DNA of 64,000 nt, taken from contig NZ_CP101457.1 of the NCBI RefSeq assembly GCF_024362485.1, forward strand, positions 62,001 to 126,000. The letters are read 5' to 3'. This document shows positions 53,259-62,288 of this stretch, one piece after another. The first letter of the stretch is position 1; each line of letters starts with the position of its first letter. Source of the stretch: Natronobeatus ordinarius. Lineage in GTDB: Archaea; Halobacteriota; Halobacteria; Halobacteriales; Natrialbaceae. Under the pieces are notes generated by a model. That model worked only from the letters and a program-made list of their open reading frames with translations, searched no databases and was not told the DNA's origin. The position numbers and the translations under genes were made by a program.

Positions 53259-54179
53259 ACTGTGAGGTACGAGTCATAGATACTGAGGCTTTGCTGGTGC
53301 GGGTAGTGTCGTATAGGAGCGAGAAGCATGGTCTGCAGAAGATTGAACCTCGTCGGCGGTGGGTGGAAGACTATATCTGAATCACGAACGAAGTCGTGAT
53401 GTCGGTATAGATGCCCTTCATCGCCCAATCGTCTGTCGAAGAGGGAAGCACTACAGTTCTTCCAGAAGAGGTGGAGGACGGTACTGACGTTGTCTGCCCA
53501 GCCTGTGGAGGCTTGATGCGACCTCGGGGACCATTTGATGATGGACGCGCCCGCCATTTCTACCACGTCACCTCTGGCTCAGGCCCCTCGACGGTCAATT
53601 GCTCCGGAGGAGAGTCGGATCCTCACCGGAAAATGAAATCCCTCGCAGTATCGGCCCTTCGACAACGGTTTGATCAATACATTCGCTGTGAGCCCGAGGG
53701 CACAGTGGAGATTCCAAACACACCGACGCTTGCTAATTCCCGCCGTGCTGATGCCCTCGTTGAATTTGCCTCTGATAACGCAAACGACTACCTAGGACGT
53801 GGGTTGATCATTGAGGTACAATACGCACACGAAGACAAGGACCTCGCCGCGGTCACACACGATTATCTCTCAGCTGGATATAGTGTCTACTGGGCGAGTC
53901 CTGACGATTTTACCAATGATCGATTCCGGATTAAGGAGATGGTCATCGCATTTGATCAACGAGCCGAGAACGCCTTTGCAGCATCGTGGGCAGCCCCTCC
54001 AGATATTGATCCTCCTGAAGAGTATTTAGAGCGGTTCATAAATTCTGAACCCCTCACATACGACGACCCGAATCCAGGCTGTAACCACACCTGGGAATAC
54101 GGTGGGAGTGATCTCCACGACCGGAACTTCTGCAAGCACTGTCGACTCGAGCGCTGGAAAGACACTGTTGTAGATGCCC

Positions 54180-55582
54180 CATTGGTCTTTAGTTAGGCCT
54201 CAGCAGCCGGTTTGATGGCGGTAGCGAGCTGTTCTTGGAGAACCGGCCGTTGTTTGTGGATCTTCTGCGCGTCGGCGATCAGCCGATCAAGCAGTGGCGG
54301 TGGAGAGTACCCGAGGTAGTCACTCAACCGGTAGAGAATGAGCTGGGCGTGCGACCTGAAGGTCGCCGCCCAGCGTTCCGGCGGGAACACGAGCTCATCA
54401 TCTGCGTGTTCGATGACCAGACTGAGCAACTCACGGCTCACAACCAAGGACAACAGCGCCGCGTACAGCAGAATCTCTACGACGTGCTTCTTCGTCGTAT
54501 CGAACTCATCCAGCCTGTACTGCGTCTTCAGCTCCCGAAACAGTAGTTCTACTTCCCACCTACACCGGTAGATCGTCGCTAGATCCTCCGGCAGGAACTC
54601 TTCGCGTGAGAGATTCGTGATGTACAGGTGGTAGTCGTCGGCGTCCTCGTTGCGGACGCCGACGACGCGGAACCGTTTCGTATCGCGTGACTGCGTGCCC
54701 GCGTACTCTCTCCGGTCAAACTCGATCTCAACTTCGACATCGATGTACTTGCGACAGAGATCGTCCACGACGTCGTAAATTTTCTTCCCTTCCAAGGGAA
54801 TGGCGCGGCCGCGCCATTCCCGAAGTTCGTCGGTCACAACCGGGTTAGAGCTGCGTTTCAGTCGACTCACAAAGTAGCCGTCGTTCTCGTCGATCAACGC
54901 GAACCGCCGGTACTTGAAATAGGCTAGATCGAAGATCGCTAGCCGACCTTCGAGCCACGATCCTGTCTCGAACTGCGTGCTGTCGTGTCTTTTCTCATCT
55001 GTGACGCTGAACCGGTCGATCGTCTGCTCAGTGACGTTGTGGAGCAGGTGGAGCCGTGCTCCAGCCTGCTCATCACGGCGACCTTCGTACTCCTCAGAAA
55101 GCAACTCATGGAGCCGGAGAACCGTTCCATCTGCGATTATCACGTCTCTGAATCGGTTGAACTCCTCTGAGACGGTGTGAGGAACAGCGACCTCGTCGAG
55201 CCCGTACTCGACGAGGTCGCGGAGGTACTCTGCGAGAGTCGGCGTCAACCGCTGATAGAAGCCTCCTGCGGACAATGTCTTGTCTGCAGTCGAGTTGTAG
55301 CTTCGTCTGAAGTTGGCGAGCGTTCGGCTTGCGCCACCGGCGAAGCCGAACGCAAATGACCAGACGAGCGGTGGAATCTGCAGCTTCCGATCGCGTTCGA
55401 CCACGCCGACGGCATCGGCGTGGTCTTCGAGCGCTTCAGATGGAAGGAAGTTAGTGAGATGGCGTTCCACTTCCTGTGAGGAGGGGTTAGACTGCACATC
55501 TTCCGCCTCCTCATTCCTTCGAAAAAGCAACTCCGATAAGCCGACGCTATCGTGCGGTTTTGCGCCTAACTAAAGACGGATG
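54180..55582 (-). mobile_element. Complete ISH8-like (IS4 family) element, 11 bp target duplication
   Basis: 1403 bp. The ends read CATTGGTCTTTAGTTAGGC and, on the other strand, CATCCGTCTTTAGTTAGGC: 17 of 19 match. The flanking direct repeat TGTAGATGCCC is at 54169-54179 and 55583-55593. Size and structure fit ISH8-type elements. The perfect duplication and in-frame restorable host gene show a single, probably recent, insertion. Confidence 0.95.
54193..55530 (-). CDS. IS4-family (ISH8-like) transposase
   Basis: 445 aa. DDE triad: DVIIADGTVLRLHEL (Asp), RLAIFDLAYFKYRRF (Asp) and the YREK motif YRCRWEVELLFRELK (Glu). The stop codon lies inside the terminal inverted repeat. Intact. Confidence 0.95.
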   Translation of the reverse strand: MLFRRNEEAEDVQSNPSSQEVERHLTNFLPSEALEDHADAVGVVERDRKLQIPPLVWSFAFGFAGGASRTLANFRRSYNSTADKTLSAGGFYQRLTPTLAEYLRDLVEYGLDEVAVPHTVSEEFNRFRDVIIADGTVLRLHELLSEEYEGRRDEQAGARLHLLHNVTEQTIDRFSVTDEKRHDSTQFETGSWLEGRLAIFDLAYFKYRRFALIDENDGYFVSRLKRSSNPVVTDELREWRGRAIPLEGKKIYDVVDDLCRKYIDVEVEIEFDRREYAGTQSRDTKRFRVVGVRNEDADDYHLYITNLSREEFLPEDLATIYRCRWEVELLFRELKTQYRLDEFDTTKKHVVEILLYAALLSLVVSRELLSLVIEHADDELVFPPERWAATFRSHAQLILYRLSDYLGYSPPPLLDRLIADAQKIHKQRPVLQEQLATAIKPAAEA

Positions 55583-56093
55583 TGTAGATGCCCACATTTA
55601 CGATGAATCAACGATCAAGACGAATACTGATCTTGCCAATAGTGCTGCTCAAGCGGCGTTTGAACAGCGAGAAAAGAGGGAGAAGAACCATCAACACGTC
55701 TGGGAACCGCGAGGCAAGAATCGCTATCGGTGCCGATGTGGCGCCCGTCTCAAAGAGCACAATGGAGAGGAAATCATCTCAAATGATCCCTTCGAGGACT
55801 TCACTGAGATGACGACCACAGATCCACGGTACTGCGACCACATTTGGGAACGCGAAGATGGATGTATGCGCTGTATTTCTTGCGGCCTAGAGGATCCGTT
55901 TTGATCGGTATTCCTATTAGCCCGGTTCTTTGCCGATGTTCTCATCGATGTCTGGTCACCTCTCGTTTGCGCCTACTCGTTATGTAATGGGTCAAACGAA
56001 GACGGTGATCACGGTTCCGAAACCTCCAGCTTTGCTTACACTGACCTACTGGCTGGGGGAGATTACTTGCTTATCCAGATATTCTGTGGAGAT

Positions 56094-57317
56094 ATGCCCT
56101 TTCGCGGTCGTCTTGATGGTCACCCTGTCGTCCCCGCCATCGTCGACGATGGAGAAGCCGTCACGTGTCCTGTGTGCGGTGACACTATGTATCCGCGATC
56201 GGCGCAGGGGAAGGCTCGACACTTCTACCACGTATCGGATGCCGCTGGCCAGCGGTGCTCGAGCGGCGGCGAGTCAGAGGCACACGCGCGAGCGGTCGCA
56301 CGCGTTGAGGTCGCCCTTCACCAGCAGTTCGGAGAAAGCGCCCGCATCGAGACAGAGGTAGACGTCGACGTGTCCGAGGTACCGACACCTGTGACCGAAC
56401 GCCGGGCCGACGCACTCGCGACGTTTATCGATTGGAATCCCTACTTTGGGGAGGGACTCGCCGTTGAGGTGCAGCACAGCCACGAGGACAAGGATGTCCA
56501 GCAGGTGACGCATGACTACTTGGCTGCAGGTTACTCAGTCGTCTGGATACGCGCAGCAACCGTCCTTCTCGATACGTTCGACTACGACACGATTGGTGCC
56601 GAGTTCGAGCGTGACGACGGCTCTGGATATTCTCAGCGGACGAGCAAAGCACACCAATATACGAACTGCCAATCGCTCCTATACAGCGGAGAACACGCGT
56701 GGGAGCGAGTGCCGCCCTATGCTCACCCCCGTGGACAGGATGACCTAATCACGTACGATATCTGTGCCGGCCAGGGTTGTGAGTTGCGCCGGGTCCACAA
56801 ACCCGACGGCAGTTACACCTTCACCGAGAGCGACGAGTACGGTCCGGAGTTCCCCCTGAAAGCGCTCAAGAATGCGATTGTACGTGAATACGACCATGAA
56901 CCGTTCTGGAAATGGGCAGGAAGCCAGTACCATTCCGCACAGGTGGAGAAGCTACTTGCTACACGACCTGAGATAGACCGCTGCTGGGGTCCGAAGGGGT
57001 TTCACGAATGGGGGCGTCGAGAAACGCTCTGGACAAATCACTCCGACCAGCCACTCATCGAACTCCATGAGTGTATGTACTGCCCCATTCGGTTAGTGAC
57101 GAATCACCGAGGGCGTTCAGGGCACAGTACCTTCTGTCTCTACGGTCGGGAACCGGACATCGACTGGGACGACGTGTACTTCCAGGCCAGCCCTCCCGAG
57201 TGTGATCATTATCTCTACGACGAGGATGCGATCGAAGATTACTGCCCTAAGTGTGGTGCGACGATGGAGACTCCCGATACAACGCTCCGCGACCACACGA
57301 GCTGGATTCCTCCGTAA
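56094..57317 (+). CDS. CoiA-like protein, intact paralogue (407 aa)
   Basis: From ATG 56094 (MPFRGRLDGHPVVPAIVDDG). CPVCGDTMYPRSAQGKARHF then YHV, RRADALATFIDWNPYFGEG, LAVEVQHSHEDKDVQQVTHD, YLAAGYSVVW: the same order of motifs as the disrupted gene. The C-terminal half has more zinc sites (ECMYCPIR, DYCPKCG). CoiA is required for competence in Gram-positives and carries a nuclease-like core. Here it may process or protect transferred DNA. Confidence 0.8.
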   Translation: MPFRGRLDGHPVVPAIVDDGEAVTCPVCGDTMYPRSAQGKARHFYHVSDAAGQRCSSGGESEAHARAVARVEVALHQQFGESARIETEVDVDVSEVPTPVTERRADALATFIDWNPYFGEGLAVEVQHSHEDKDVQQVTHDYLAAGYSVVWIRAATVLLDTFDYDTIGAEFERDDGSGYSQRTSKAHQYTNCQSLLYSGEHAWERVPPYAHPRGQDDLITYDICAGQGCELRRVHKPDGSYTFTESDEYGPEFPLKALKNAIVREYDHEPFWKWAGSQYHSAQVEKLLATRPEIDRCWGPKGFHEWGRRETLWTNHSDQPLIELHECMYCPIRLVTNHRGRSGHSTFCLYGREPDIDWDDVYFQASPPECDHYLYDEDAIEDYCPKCGATMETPDTTLRDHTSWIPP

Positions 57318-57329
57318 GCGGGGAACCAG

Positions 57330-57614
57330 TCATTCATCCAAGTTCGGCTCGCCGGCGAGATGCCGGGCATATTCCCGGAAGACGCGTTCGTCGAGGTCCT
57401 CGAAGGTCGGCTCGCGATCGACATCGTCAGGAACGATTCCAATCCAGTCGTCGTCGCCGCGGTCACCGGCGGCCCACTCGGCGAACCGCTCGAGCTCGCG
57501 TGCAGCGTTACGTCGGTAGTTCCCGCCGTCGCCACCGCGGCCTTTTCCCTTGTCCTAGAGGTAGCGCTCGAGGGAACTCTCGAGTGACTGATCGGCCCGT
57601 TCTCGGGGTGTCAT
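57330..57614 (-). pseudogene. Tyrosine-integrase N-terminal remnant with in-frame TAG
   Basis: From ATG 57614 it reads MTPRERADQSLESSLERYL, then TAG (57555-57557, codon 20), then DKGKGRGGDGGNYRRNAARE, and on to EDLDERVFREYARHLAGEPN. This is the SAM-like N-terminal domain of a haloarchaeal XerC/D-type integrase. The TAG probably replaces CAG (Gln). The rest of the integrase is absent. Its ATG overlaps the stop of the TumE-like gene (TGATG). Confidence 0.75.
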
Positions 57615-58069
57615 GGTTCCTCGTTCGCGTACTGGTACGTCGGACGGACGTCCTCGAGTAGCTCTTCGACAATTTCCCAGAGAATCAGGGAGGGAGTCTC
57701 ATGTTCGAATGTGATCCCCCACCGGTCCTCCTTATCGGCGACTGAGTACTGGAAATGCGTCCGTCCCAGATCGGCATGGTCTTCGTCCTGATGCCAGCCA
57801 GCGTGAAAGCCCGTGTTCGGGTCGGTGTAGTTGATACGGAACCAATCGTGTGGCTCCTGTCGATACCACTTGACGGTCAGTTCCGGCGAATCAGGGCCCG
57901 TTGGGGGATCCAGACGGGCCGGATCGAAAGTCGCCCGCAGCTGCTTTGCCTCGATATCGTCTGGAACGTACTCGACGGCCGTGATCTGTGGCACGCGGTC
58001 AAGGACGTCTCGCTTTAGCTGGGCGTAGAGGTTCGCGTTCGGATCACCACCTAGATGCGGGACCGACAT
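57611..58069 (-). CDS. TumE-like toxin paralogue (152 aa)
   Basis: Begins MSVPHLGGDPNANLYAQLKR. The C-terminal half aligns by pattern with the protein at 9364: LTVKWYRQEPHDWFRINYTD, FHAGWHQDEDHADLGRTHFQ, ETPSLILWEIVEELLEDV. It starts 3 nt after the HTH gene. Likely the toxin of the pair. Confidence 0.6.
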   Translation of the reverse strand: MSVPHLGGDPNANLYAQLKRDVLDRVPQITAVEYVPDDIEAKQLRATFDPARLDPPTGPDSPELTVKWYRQEPHDWFRINYTDPNTGFHAGWHQDEDHADLGRTHFQYSVADKEDRWGITFEHETPSLILWEIVEELLEDVRPTYQYANEEP

Positions 58070-58072
58070 CCG

Positions 58073-58612
58073 TTAGCTGCTGGCCTCAGCAAGCTCTGTC
58101 GTCGGAGCGAGAAAGTCCCACTCGCGGATAGCGAAGCCGACAATCTGGATACGCCGTTGAAGATGCTCCCACTCACGGGCAATCTCACGGCGACGGTCTT
58201 CCTCGCCACCGTCAAGGGACTCGTCAGCGAGCGTCCCACGAAGCTGATTCGGTGATTCAACGCCGAATTCATCCTCCCAGTCGCGAATCTGCGTCTTCAT
58301 ATTGGCGAGCCGGTCTGTAAGCTCCTCGACAGTGTGTCCGCTATCTCGGAGGCGCATCGCCTCCTGCATCGCTTGACGGCGGTAATCAGGATAATACGTC
58401 GTGTGAGTACCGCTTTCGTCACGGTGGAGGATGCCGTCGTCGACGAGTCGCTCGAGGACGCGCTTCGTTGGTTCGTGTGACCAGCCCGCTTCGGAGGCGA
58501 TCCAGTTGGCCGTCTGTGGCTCCGACAGCTGTCGAGCAACCATCCGCACGCGGTCTTCACCCGTGGTCTGGCGTTCCATCAGGCCCTCGGAGTTCGATTC
58601 ATCTTCGGTCAT
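58073..58612 (-). CDS. Winged-helix antitoxin/repressor paralogue (DUF7342-like)
   Basis: 179 aa from ATG 58612. HTH: ANWIASEAGWSHEPTKRVLE, RLVDDGILHRDESGTHTTYY. Then the linker PDYRRQAMQEAMRLRDSGHT, a coiled coil and a WEHLQRRIQIVGFAIREWDF C-terminus, the same layout as 9814-10341. Second copy of the HTH/TumE module in the window. Confidence 0.7.
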   Translation of the reverse strand: MTEDESNSEGLMERQTTGEDRVRMVARQLSEPQTANWIASEAGWSHEPTKRVLERLVDDGILHRDESGTHTTYYPDYRRQAMQEAMRLRDSGHTVEELTDRLANMKTQIRDWEDEFGVESPNQLRGTLADESLDGGEEDRRREIAREWEHLQRRIQIVGFAIREWDFLAPTTELAEASS

Positions 58613-58633
58613 ACAACATCGTTCGGGCTTTGT

Positions 58634-58644
58634 CTTAATATAGG
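58634..58644 (-). promoter_or_regulatory. TATA-like box of the second HTH/TumE pair
   Basis: CCTATATTAAG on the minus strand centred ~27 bp before ATG 58612, the same spacing as in the first pair. Confidence 0.5.
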
Positions 58645-58654
58645 TTGAGGTCAT

Positions 58655-58969
58655 TAGTTCTATATCGAATTAACTCTTCGCCATCGGCGCGATCTTAACT
58701 GAGGGGGAAGATGATATAGCGATATGAGATTTATTCCTCAGAGGCACCGGAAATGGGATTTTTGTGTTGTTGTGGTTTTCCAGTCCAGAAAACAACACCA
58801 CACAAAGTATAAGTGAGTTAGGAATAACGGTCTATCCACTGAGAACACCCGACTTAGAATCAGGGGTGCACGCAGCGAGTCGCGTGCCGTAACGCGATTT
58901 CACACGTACAACTGAAAACGCGGACACGACAGCATTCGATTCAGCGACCCGTCAGGACCGCCATCACCC
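58655..58969. other. Intergenic region between TA pair and integrase gene
   Basis: No gene. AT-rich in its first half (ATGATATAGCGATATGAG near 58709) and probably holds divergent promoters. Such a site next to an integrase would be a candidate attachment site, but I see no core repeat within the window to support that. Confidence 0.4.
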
Positions 58970-60250
58970 ATGTCCACAGAAACTACCACCGACTCACCAC
59001 GCTACAGCACGATGGATCTTGAGGGCTGCAAGGCCTTCTACCAAGAGAAAATCGTCCAGGAGATGCGGGCTAATGGACTCGACCCTGACCGCGAGACACC
59101 GACCTACGCGTGGCTCAGTGACCACTATCGGGGCTTCATCGCACATCTCTCCCGGAACTTCGACCTCTCACCCGGGGACTTCTACGCCGAGATCGGGGTT
59201 CCACCATACGACGACGAAGATAACAGCCCCTTCGCGTTCGTCGACGATCAGGATACACGCCAGGCGCTCGAATCCTACCTGCGCGAGCTTCGAGACCGGC
59301 AGGGGCGTGCCGAATCGACGGTTGCGACCCGGCAATCGGTCCTTCGCCGCTACGTTGATACCTACCAGCAGGTGAACGACACCGACGATCTGCTCTCACC
59401 ACTCCAGTCTGAACAGGGAAGTTCCGAGGAGAAAGCCCGTGTCGCGGACACATTCGACGTCCTCCGACAGCTCGACCAGACGCTGAACACGCACGCGTCG
59501 CGACGAAAGTACGTCCAGGAGGTCCGGCAGTTCTACCAGCACCGCGTCGACTTCGGGAAAGCTGACTACGACCCGACGACGCGGCTGGAACGTCGGTTCG
59601 GGTGGGATTCAGCACCCGACTGGGATAATCCTGCCCTCGACGCCGACCAGATTCAATCGCTCTACCAGACCGCCGAGACGCCGGCTGACCGCCTTCTTGT
59701 CGTTGGCGTCTGCGGGTGGGGACTGCGGCCGAGCGAGGTCTGTGCCCTTCATACGCGCCAACTCACGCTCACACCCGCCGAGGACGACCCCGAGGGGCCG
59801 GACCCGTACATCGACTTTGGTGAGGATGACCGCAAAAACGGACCGGGAACGGTCGCGTTGCTGGTCGGCGTCGAGGAACTCGAATCGCGGATCGACGATC
59901 TCCACGACGAGCACGGTGACGACTGGAACGGCTACCTACTGCCATCATCCTCGTCGAAATCCGGTCATATATCAACGGAGACCGCCCGACGGCACTTCCG
60001 TGATCTCGCTGAGGAAGCAGGGATTACTGTCGACGGGACAACGCCGACCCCGAAGATGGGGCGTCGATACTGGTACACGGCGTATGGGGCGGCGGTCAAA
60101 CGGGTGGCTGAGCGGTTCGAGGATATCGCGGAAGAGCAGGGATCGAAATCAGCCGAGGTTGTCCTCGATAACTACCTCTCGAAGCCGGAGCGACGTCGCC
60201 ATCGACGGGATGAAATGCGTGATGACCTAGTTGGGCTCTTCGATTCGTGA
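58970..60250 (+). CDS. Tyrosine recombinase/integrase (426 aa)
   Basis: N-terminal core-binding domain with TRQALESYLRELRDRQGRAE. Catalytic domain: GVCGWGLRPSEVCALHTRQL (first Arg), an ARRHFRDLAEEAGI segment, TPKMGRRYWYTAYGAAVKRV (second Arg box, HxxR-like) and VVLDNYLSKPERRR (Tyr nucleophile). Divergent from classical XerC/D but with the expected order. It could integrate the element or resolve dimers. Confidence 0.8.
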   Translation: MSTETTTDSPRYSTMDLEGCKAFYQEKIVQEMRANGLDPDRETPTYAWLSDHYRGFIAHLSRNFDLSPGDFYAEIGVPPYDDEDNSPFAFVDDQDTRQALESYLRELRDRQGRAESTVATRQSVLRRYVDTYQQVNDTDDLLSPLQSEQGSSEEKARVADTFDVLRQLDQTLNTHASRRKYVQEVRQFYQHRVDFGKADYDPTTRLERRFGWDSAPDWDNPALDADQIQSLYQTAETPADRLLVVGVCGWGLRPSEVCALHTRQLTLTPAEDDPEGPDPYIDFGEDDRKNGPGTVALLVGVEELESRIDDLHDEHGDDWNGYLLPSSSSKSGHISTETARRHFRDLAEEAGITVDGTTPTPKMGRRYWYTAYGAAVKRVAERFEDIAEEQGSKSAEVVLDNYLSKPERRRHRRDEMRDDLVGLFDS

Positions 60251-60337
60251 TACTCTATCGCTCCCTTACTGGATAACAGTCCCCAGCACAGTCAGTGAGA
60301 GAGCCAGCAACAGGGTGGTTCATCGGTCTGTCGAGAG

Positions 60338-60739
60338 TTACTCGTCGGCGATGTCGGAGAGCTGATCCTGGATTTCGTCGGCGTCGGCATCTGAGAGCGC
60401 TTCGAGGCCGAACTGAACAAGGAGGGGGTAAAAATGCCGGTTCTTCTTGAATTCGTTACGACCCGCTTTCCGAAGTTTTAGCTGGGATTCGAGGTACGTG
60501 TCCTCCAAGTCGTCGAGGATACCATCCGGGATGTAGATGGTCCGGCCGTTCCACTCATCTTTAATGTTCGTTTTGTTCGTTTCCTTCGTTTTGTTCGGTG
60601 AACTCGTTTCCTGTGTTACAGTCGATGAACTGGTTTCAGTCGTCTCGGTCACTTCGCTCGTCTTGTTCGTTTCCTCCGCCTCCTCGTCGTCATCGTAGTT
60701 GCCCTCGATACCCGAGGCACTTCCCCAATCATCGCTCAT
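60338..60739 (-). CDS. ParA partner / centromere-binding candidate (133 aa)
   Basis: A Thr/Glu/Asn/Lys-rich disordered N-terminus (TSSPNKTKETNKTNIKDE) leads to a compact C-terminal domain (GRTIYIPDGILDDLEDTYLE, FKKNRHFYPLLVQFGLEALS) like a small DNA-binding or RHH-type partner. The NKTN stretch is encoded by the same TTCGTTTTGTTCG sequence that is repeated upstream of parA. It overlaps parA by four bases. Confidence 0.65.
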   Translation of the reverse strand: MSDDWGSASGIEGNYDDDEEAEETNKTSEVTETTETSSSTVTQETSSPNKTKETNKTNIKDEWNGRTIYIPDGILDDLEDTYLESQLKLRKAGRNEFKKNRHFYPLLVQFGLEALSDADADEIQDQLSDIADE

Positions 60740-61554
60740 GCTTCAACCTCCGTCGGCGGTGTTTTCTCAAAGGTCTCGTCAAGCAGGTCAGCGATGTCGT
60801 TGAATAGCGAGCGGGCATCTTCTACCCGCTTGTTCTCCTTGCTGAAGCCGAAGATTGACACGCCTTCACCAATCGATTGTGAGAGGTCGGTCCGCTTCGG
60901 GATCTCGAAGAGAGGCAACGAGTAGGCAGATTCAATTTCCTCGATCGTTCTCCGGTGTTCGGCGTTCTGCTCGACCCGGTTGCACACGATCGCGAGGCGG
61001 TTGACGTCTCCGTAGGCTGGTTCGAGGGACTGGAGCTGTTTCGCGAAAATCTGGAGACTATTGGCGTTGAGCTTCTCAGGGAGTACTGGGATGATAACGT
61101 TGCCCGTCGCGACGAGAGCATTATCGGTGAGAACATTGAGCGACGGAGGAGTGTCGACGACGATGTAGTCGTAGTCCTTGTCGAGTTCGTCGAGAGTCAT
61201 TCCTAGACGCTCTCGACTCTTGGGCGCTTCGAGCAACGTCTGGATGTTCTTATTGTTAGCGAGCTTCTCACTGGCGGGGAGAATATCGAATTCCTCGTGC
61301 TCGACGGTGATATCGTTCACCGACCCCATCTGATCGAAGTCCAGCACATCAAATAGCGTGGTTCGGTCGGTGTCGTAATACAGATCGCTGTAGCCAAGCG
61401 AGCATGTAAGTCCACCGTGATAGTCGATATCGACGAGGAGTACGTCGTGTCCTCGCGCGGCAAGTGCGCCGCCAGTGTGGATGACGTCCGTTGTTTTCCC
61501 CGCACCACCTTTCTGATTCGCTACGGTGATTCGTGAAGTGTTCGTGTCGCTCAT
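60736..61554 (-). CDS. parA: ParA/Soj-type partition ATPase (272 aa)
   Basis: Deviant Walker A KGGAGKTT (15-22) with the signature Lys. The Walker A' region has DVLLVDIDYHGGLTC, and Walker B is YDYIVVDTPPSLN. PVLPEKLNANSLQIFAKQL is typical of plasmid ParA. It lacks an N-terminal HTH, so it is the short type. The start at 61554 excludes a repeat-coded extension to 61686. With its partner and the upstream repeats it forms a partition locus. Confidence 0.9.
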   Translation of the reverse strand: MSDTNTSRITVANQKGGAGKTTDVIHTGGALAARGHDVLLVDIDYHGGLTCSLGYSDLYYDTDRTTLFDVLDFDQMGSVNDITVEHEEFDILPASEKLANNKNIQTLLEAPKSRERLGMTLDELDKDYDYIVVDTPPSLNVLTDNALVATGNVIIPVLPEKLNANSLQIFAKQLQSLEPAYGDVNRLAIVCNRVEQNAEHRRTIEEIESAYSLPLFEIPKRTDLSQSIGEGVSIFGFSKENKRVEDARSLFNDIADLLDETFEKTPPTEVEA

Positions 61555-61855
61555 ATCGTTCGTGCCTTGTGGTGAGTTCGTTTTGTTCGTTTTGTTCGTT
61601 TCGCTCGTTATCGTCGGTGCGTTCGGTGCGAGTGTTTCGCTCGATGAGAGGAATACCACCCTGTTAAAACCCATCGTTCGTTCCACTCACTGAGCGAAAC
61701 GAGTTCGTTTCTATCAATGCGCTCGTTCCGCTAATTTCGTTCGTTACTCGATTTGAGTCCTCGAACCCGTCTCGGAGCTCACCGAATTCGTTTATTTCAA
61801 TTAGTTCGTTTCGCTCGTTTCGTTCGTTTTTCTCGGTACATTCGTTTTTGGACGA
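61555..61855. repeat. TTCGTTT/GTTCG iteron cluster upstream of parA (candidate centromere)
   Basis: At least ten TTCGTTT- or CTCGTT-type units are scattered here, the densest being GTTCGTTTTGTTCGTTTTGT at 61574-61593 and TTCGTTTCGCTCGTTTCGTT near 61806-61825. Further copies are inside the partner gene (60567-60599). Irregular spacing excludes a CRISPR array. The position suits parS and autoregulation. Confidence 0.7.
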
Positions 61856-62285
61856 CACGGCGGCCCAGATCATCCATGCCATCTCGAGTAGCGATTCCAT
61901 CTGTCGCATCGCACACCACCTTCACGCCCTACGAGACGGGTGGGTAGGCAGCCAACAGGCCCGAAAACGCGGGATACGTCCGGTACGACCTGGCCTCAAC
62001 GGTGTATACCATAGTTCGGTGACTGGCCGTTCGCGTTCACGCGGATCGACGCCGTCTACGTGTGAACCCAGGGCGGCTACCAGGTCGGTCGTGAGACCGA
62101 CGGCTATCCGCTGTTCCTATCTGTACATGAGCAGGACGTCGACGTCTGGGGGGACGTTTTTAAGTCGTTCATCCATAATTAAATCCAGAAATTCGGATTC
62201 CAGCTCACTCACGGAGAGATCCCGGATCCACCGGAGTCAATGAAGCCGTAATCCAGATAAACGATAAACGTAGAAAGATCAATTA
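61856..62285. other. Intergenic with possible decayed ORF
   Basis: No intact gene. On the minus strand a coherent stretch (VSELESEFLDLIMDERLKNV, then DVDVLLMYR) meets TAG at 62117-62119 and continues EQRIAVGLTTDLVAALGSHV in the same frame. It may be a decayed small gene. The evidence is weak because no family is recognised. Confidence 0.35.
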
Positions 62286-62288
62286 GAT

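Larger units (their letters stand above)
53411..55904 (+). pseudogene. CoiA-like competence/nuclease gene split by ISH8-like element
   Basis: The two halves (53411-54179 and 55594-55904) join in frame when the element and one 11 bp duplication are removed, giving a 359 aa protein: DTVVDA then HIYDESTIKTNTDLANS. The N-terminal part has CPACGGLMRP...HFYHV. Then comes the CoiA core RRADALVEF and LIIEVQYAHEDKDLAAVTHD, YLSAGYSVYW. It ends with two further zinc sites. As it stands, translation stops in the element after VVDAPLVFS. CoiA-like proteins are linked to DNA uptake and have a PD-(D/E)xK-like core. Confidence 0.85.

Noticed and set aside
37311-60250. Relaxase (MOB) or replication initiator
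   Set aside because: I looked for HUH, TrwC/MobA-type and Orc1/Cdc6 motifs in all large frames and found none; absence within this window does not exclude one outside it.
61555-61855. CRISPR-like array
   Set aside because: Units are short (7-14 bp), irregularly spaced and without uniform spacers; fits partition iterons better.
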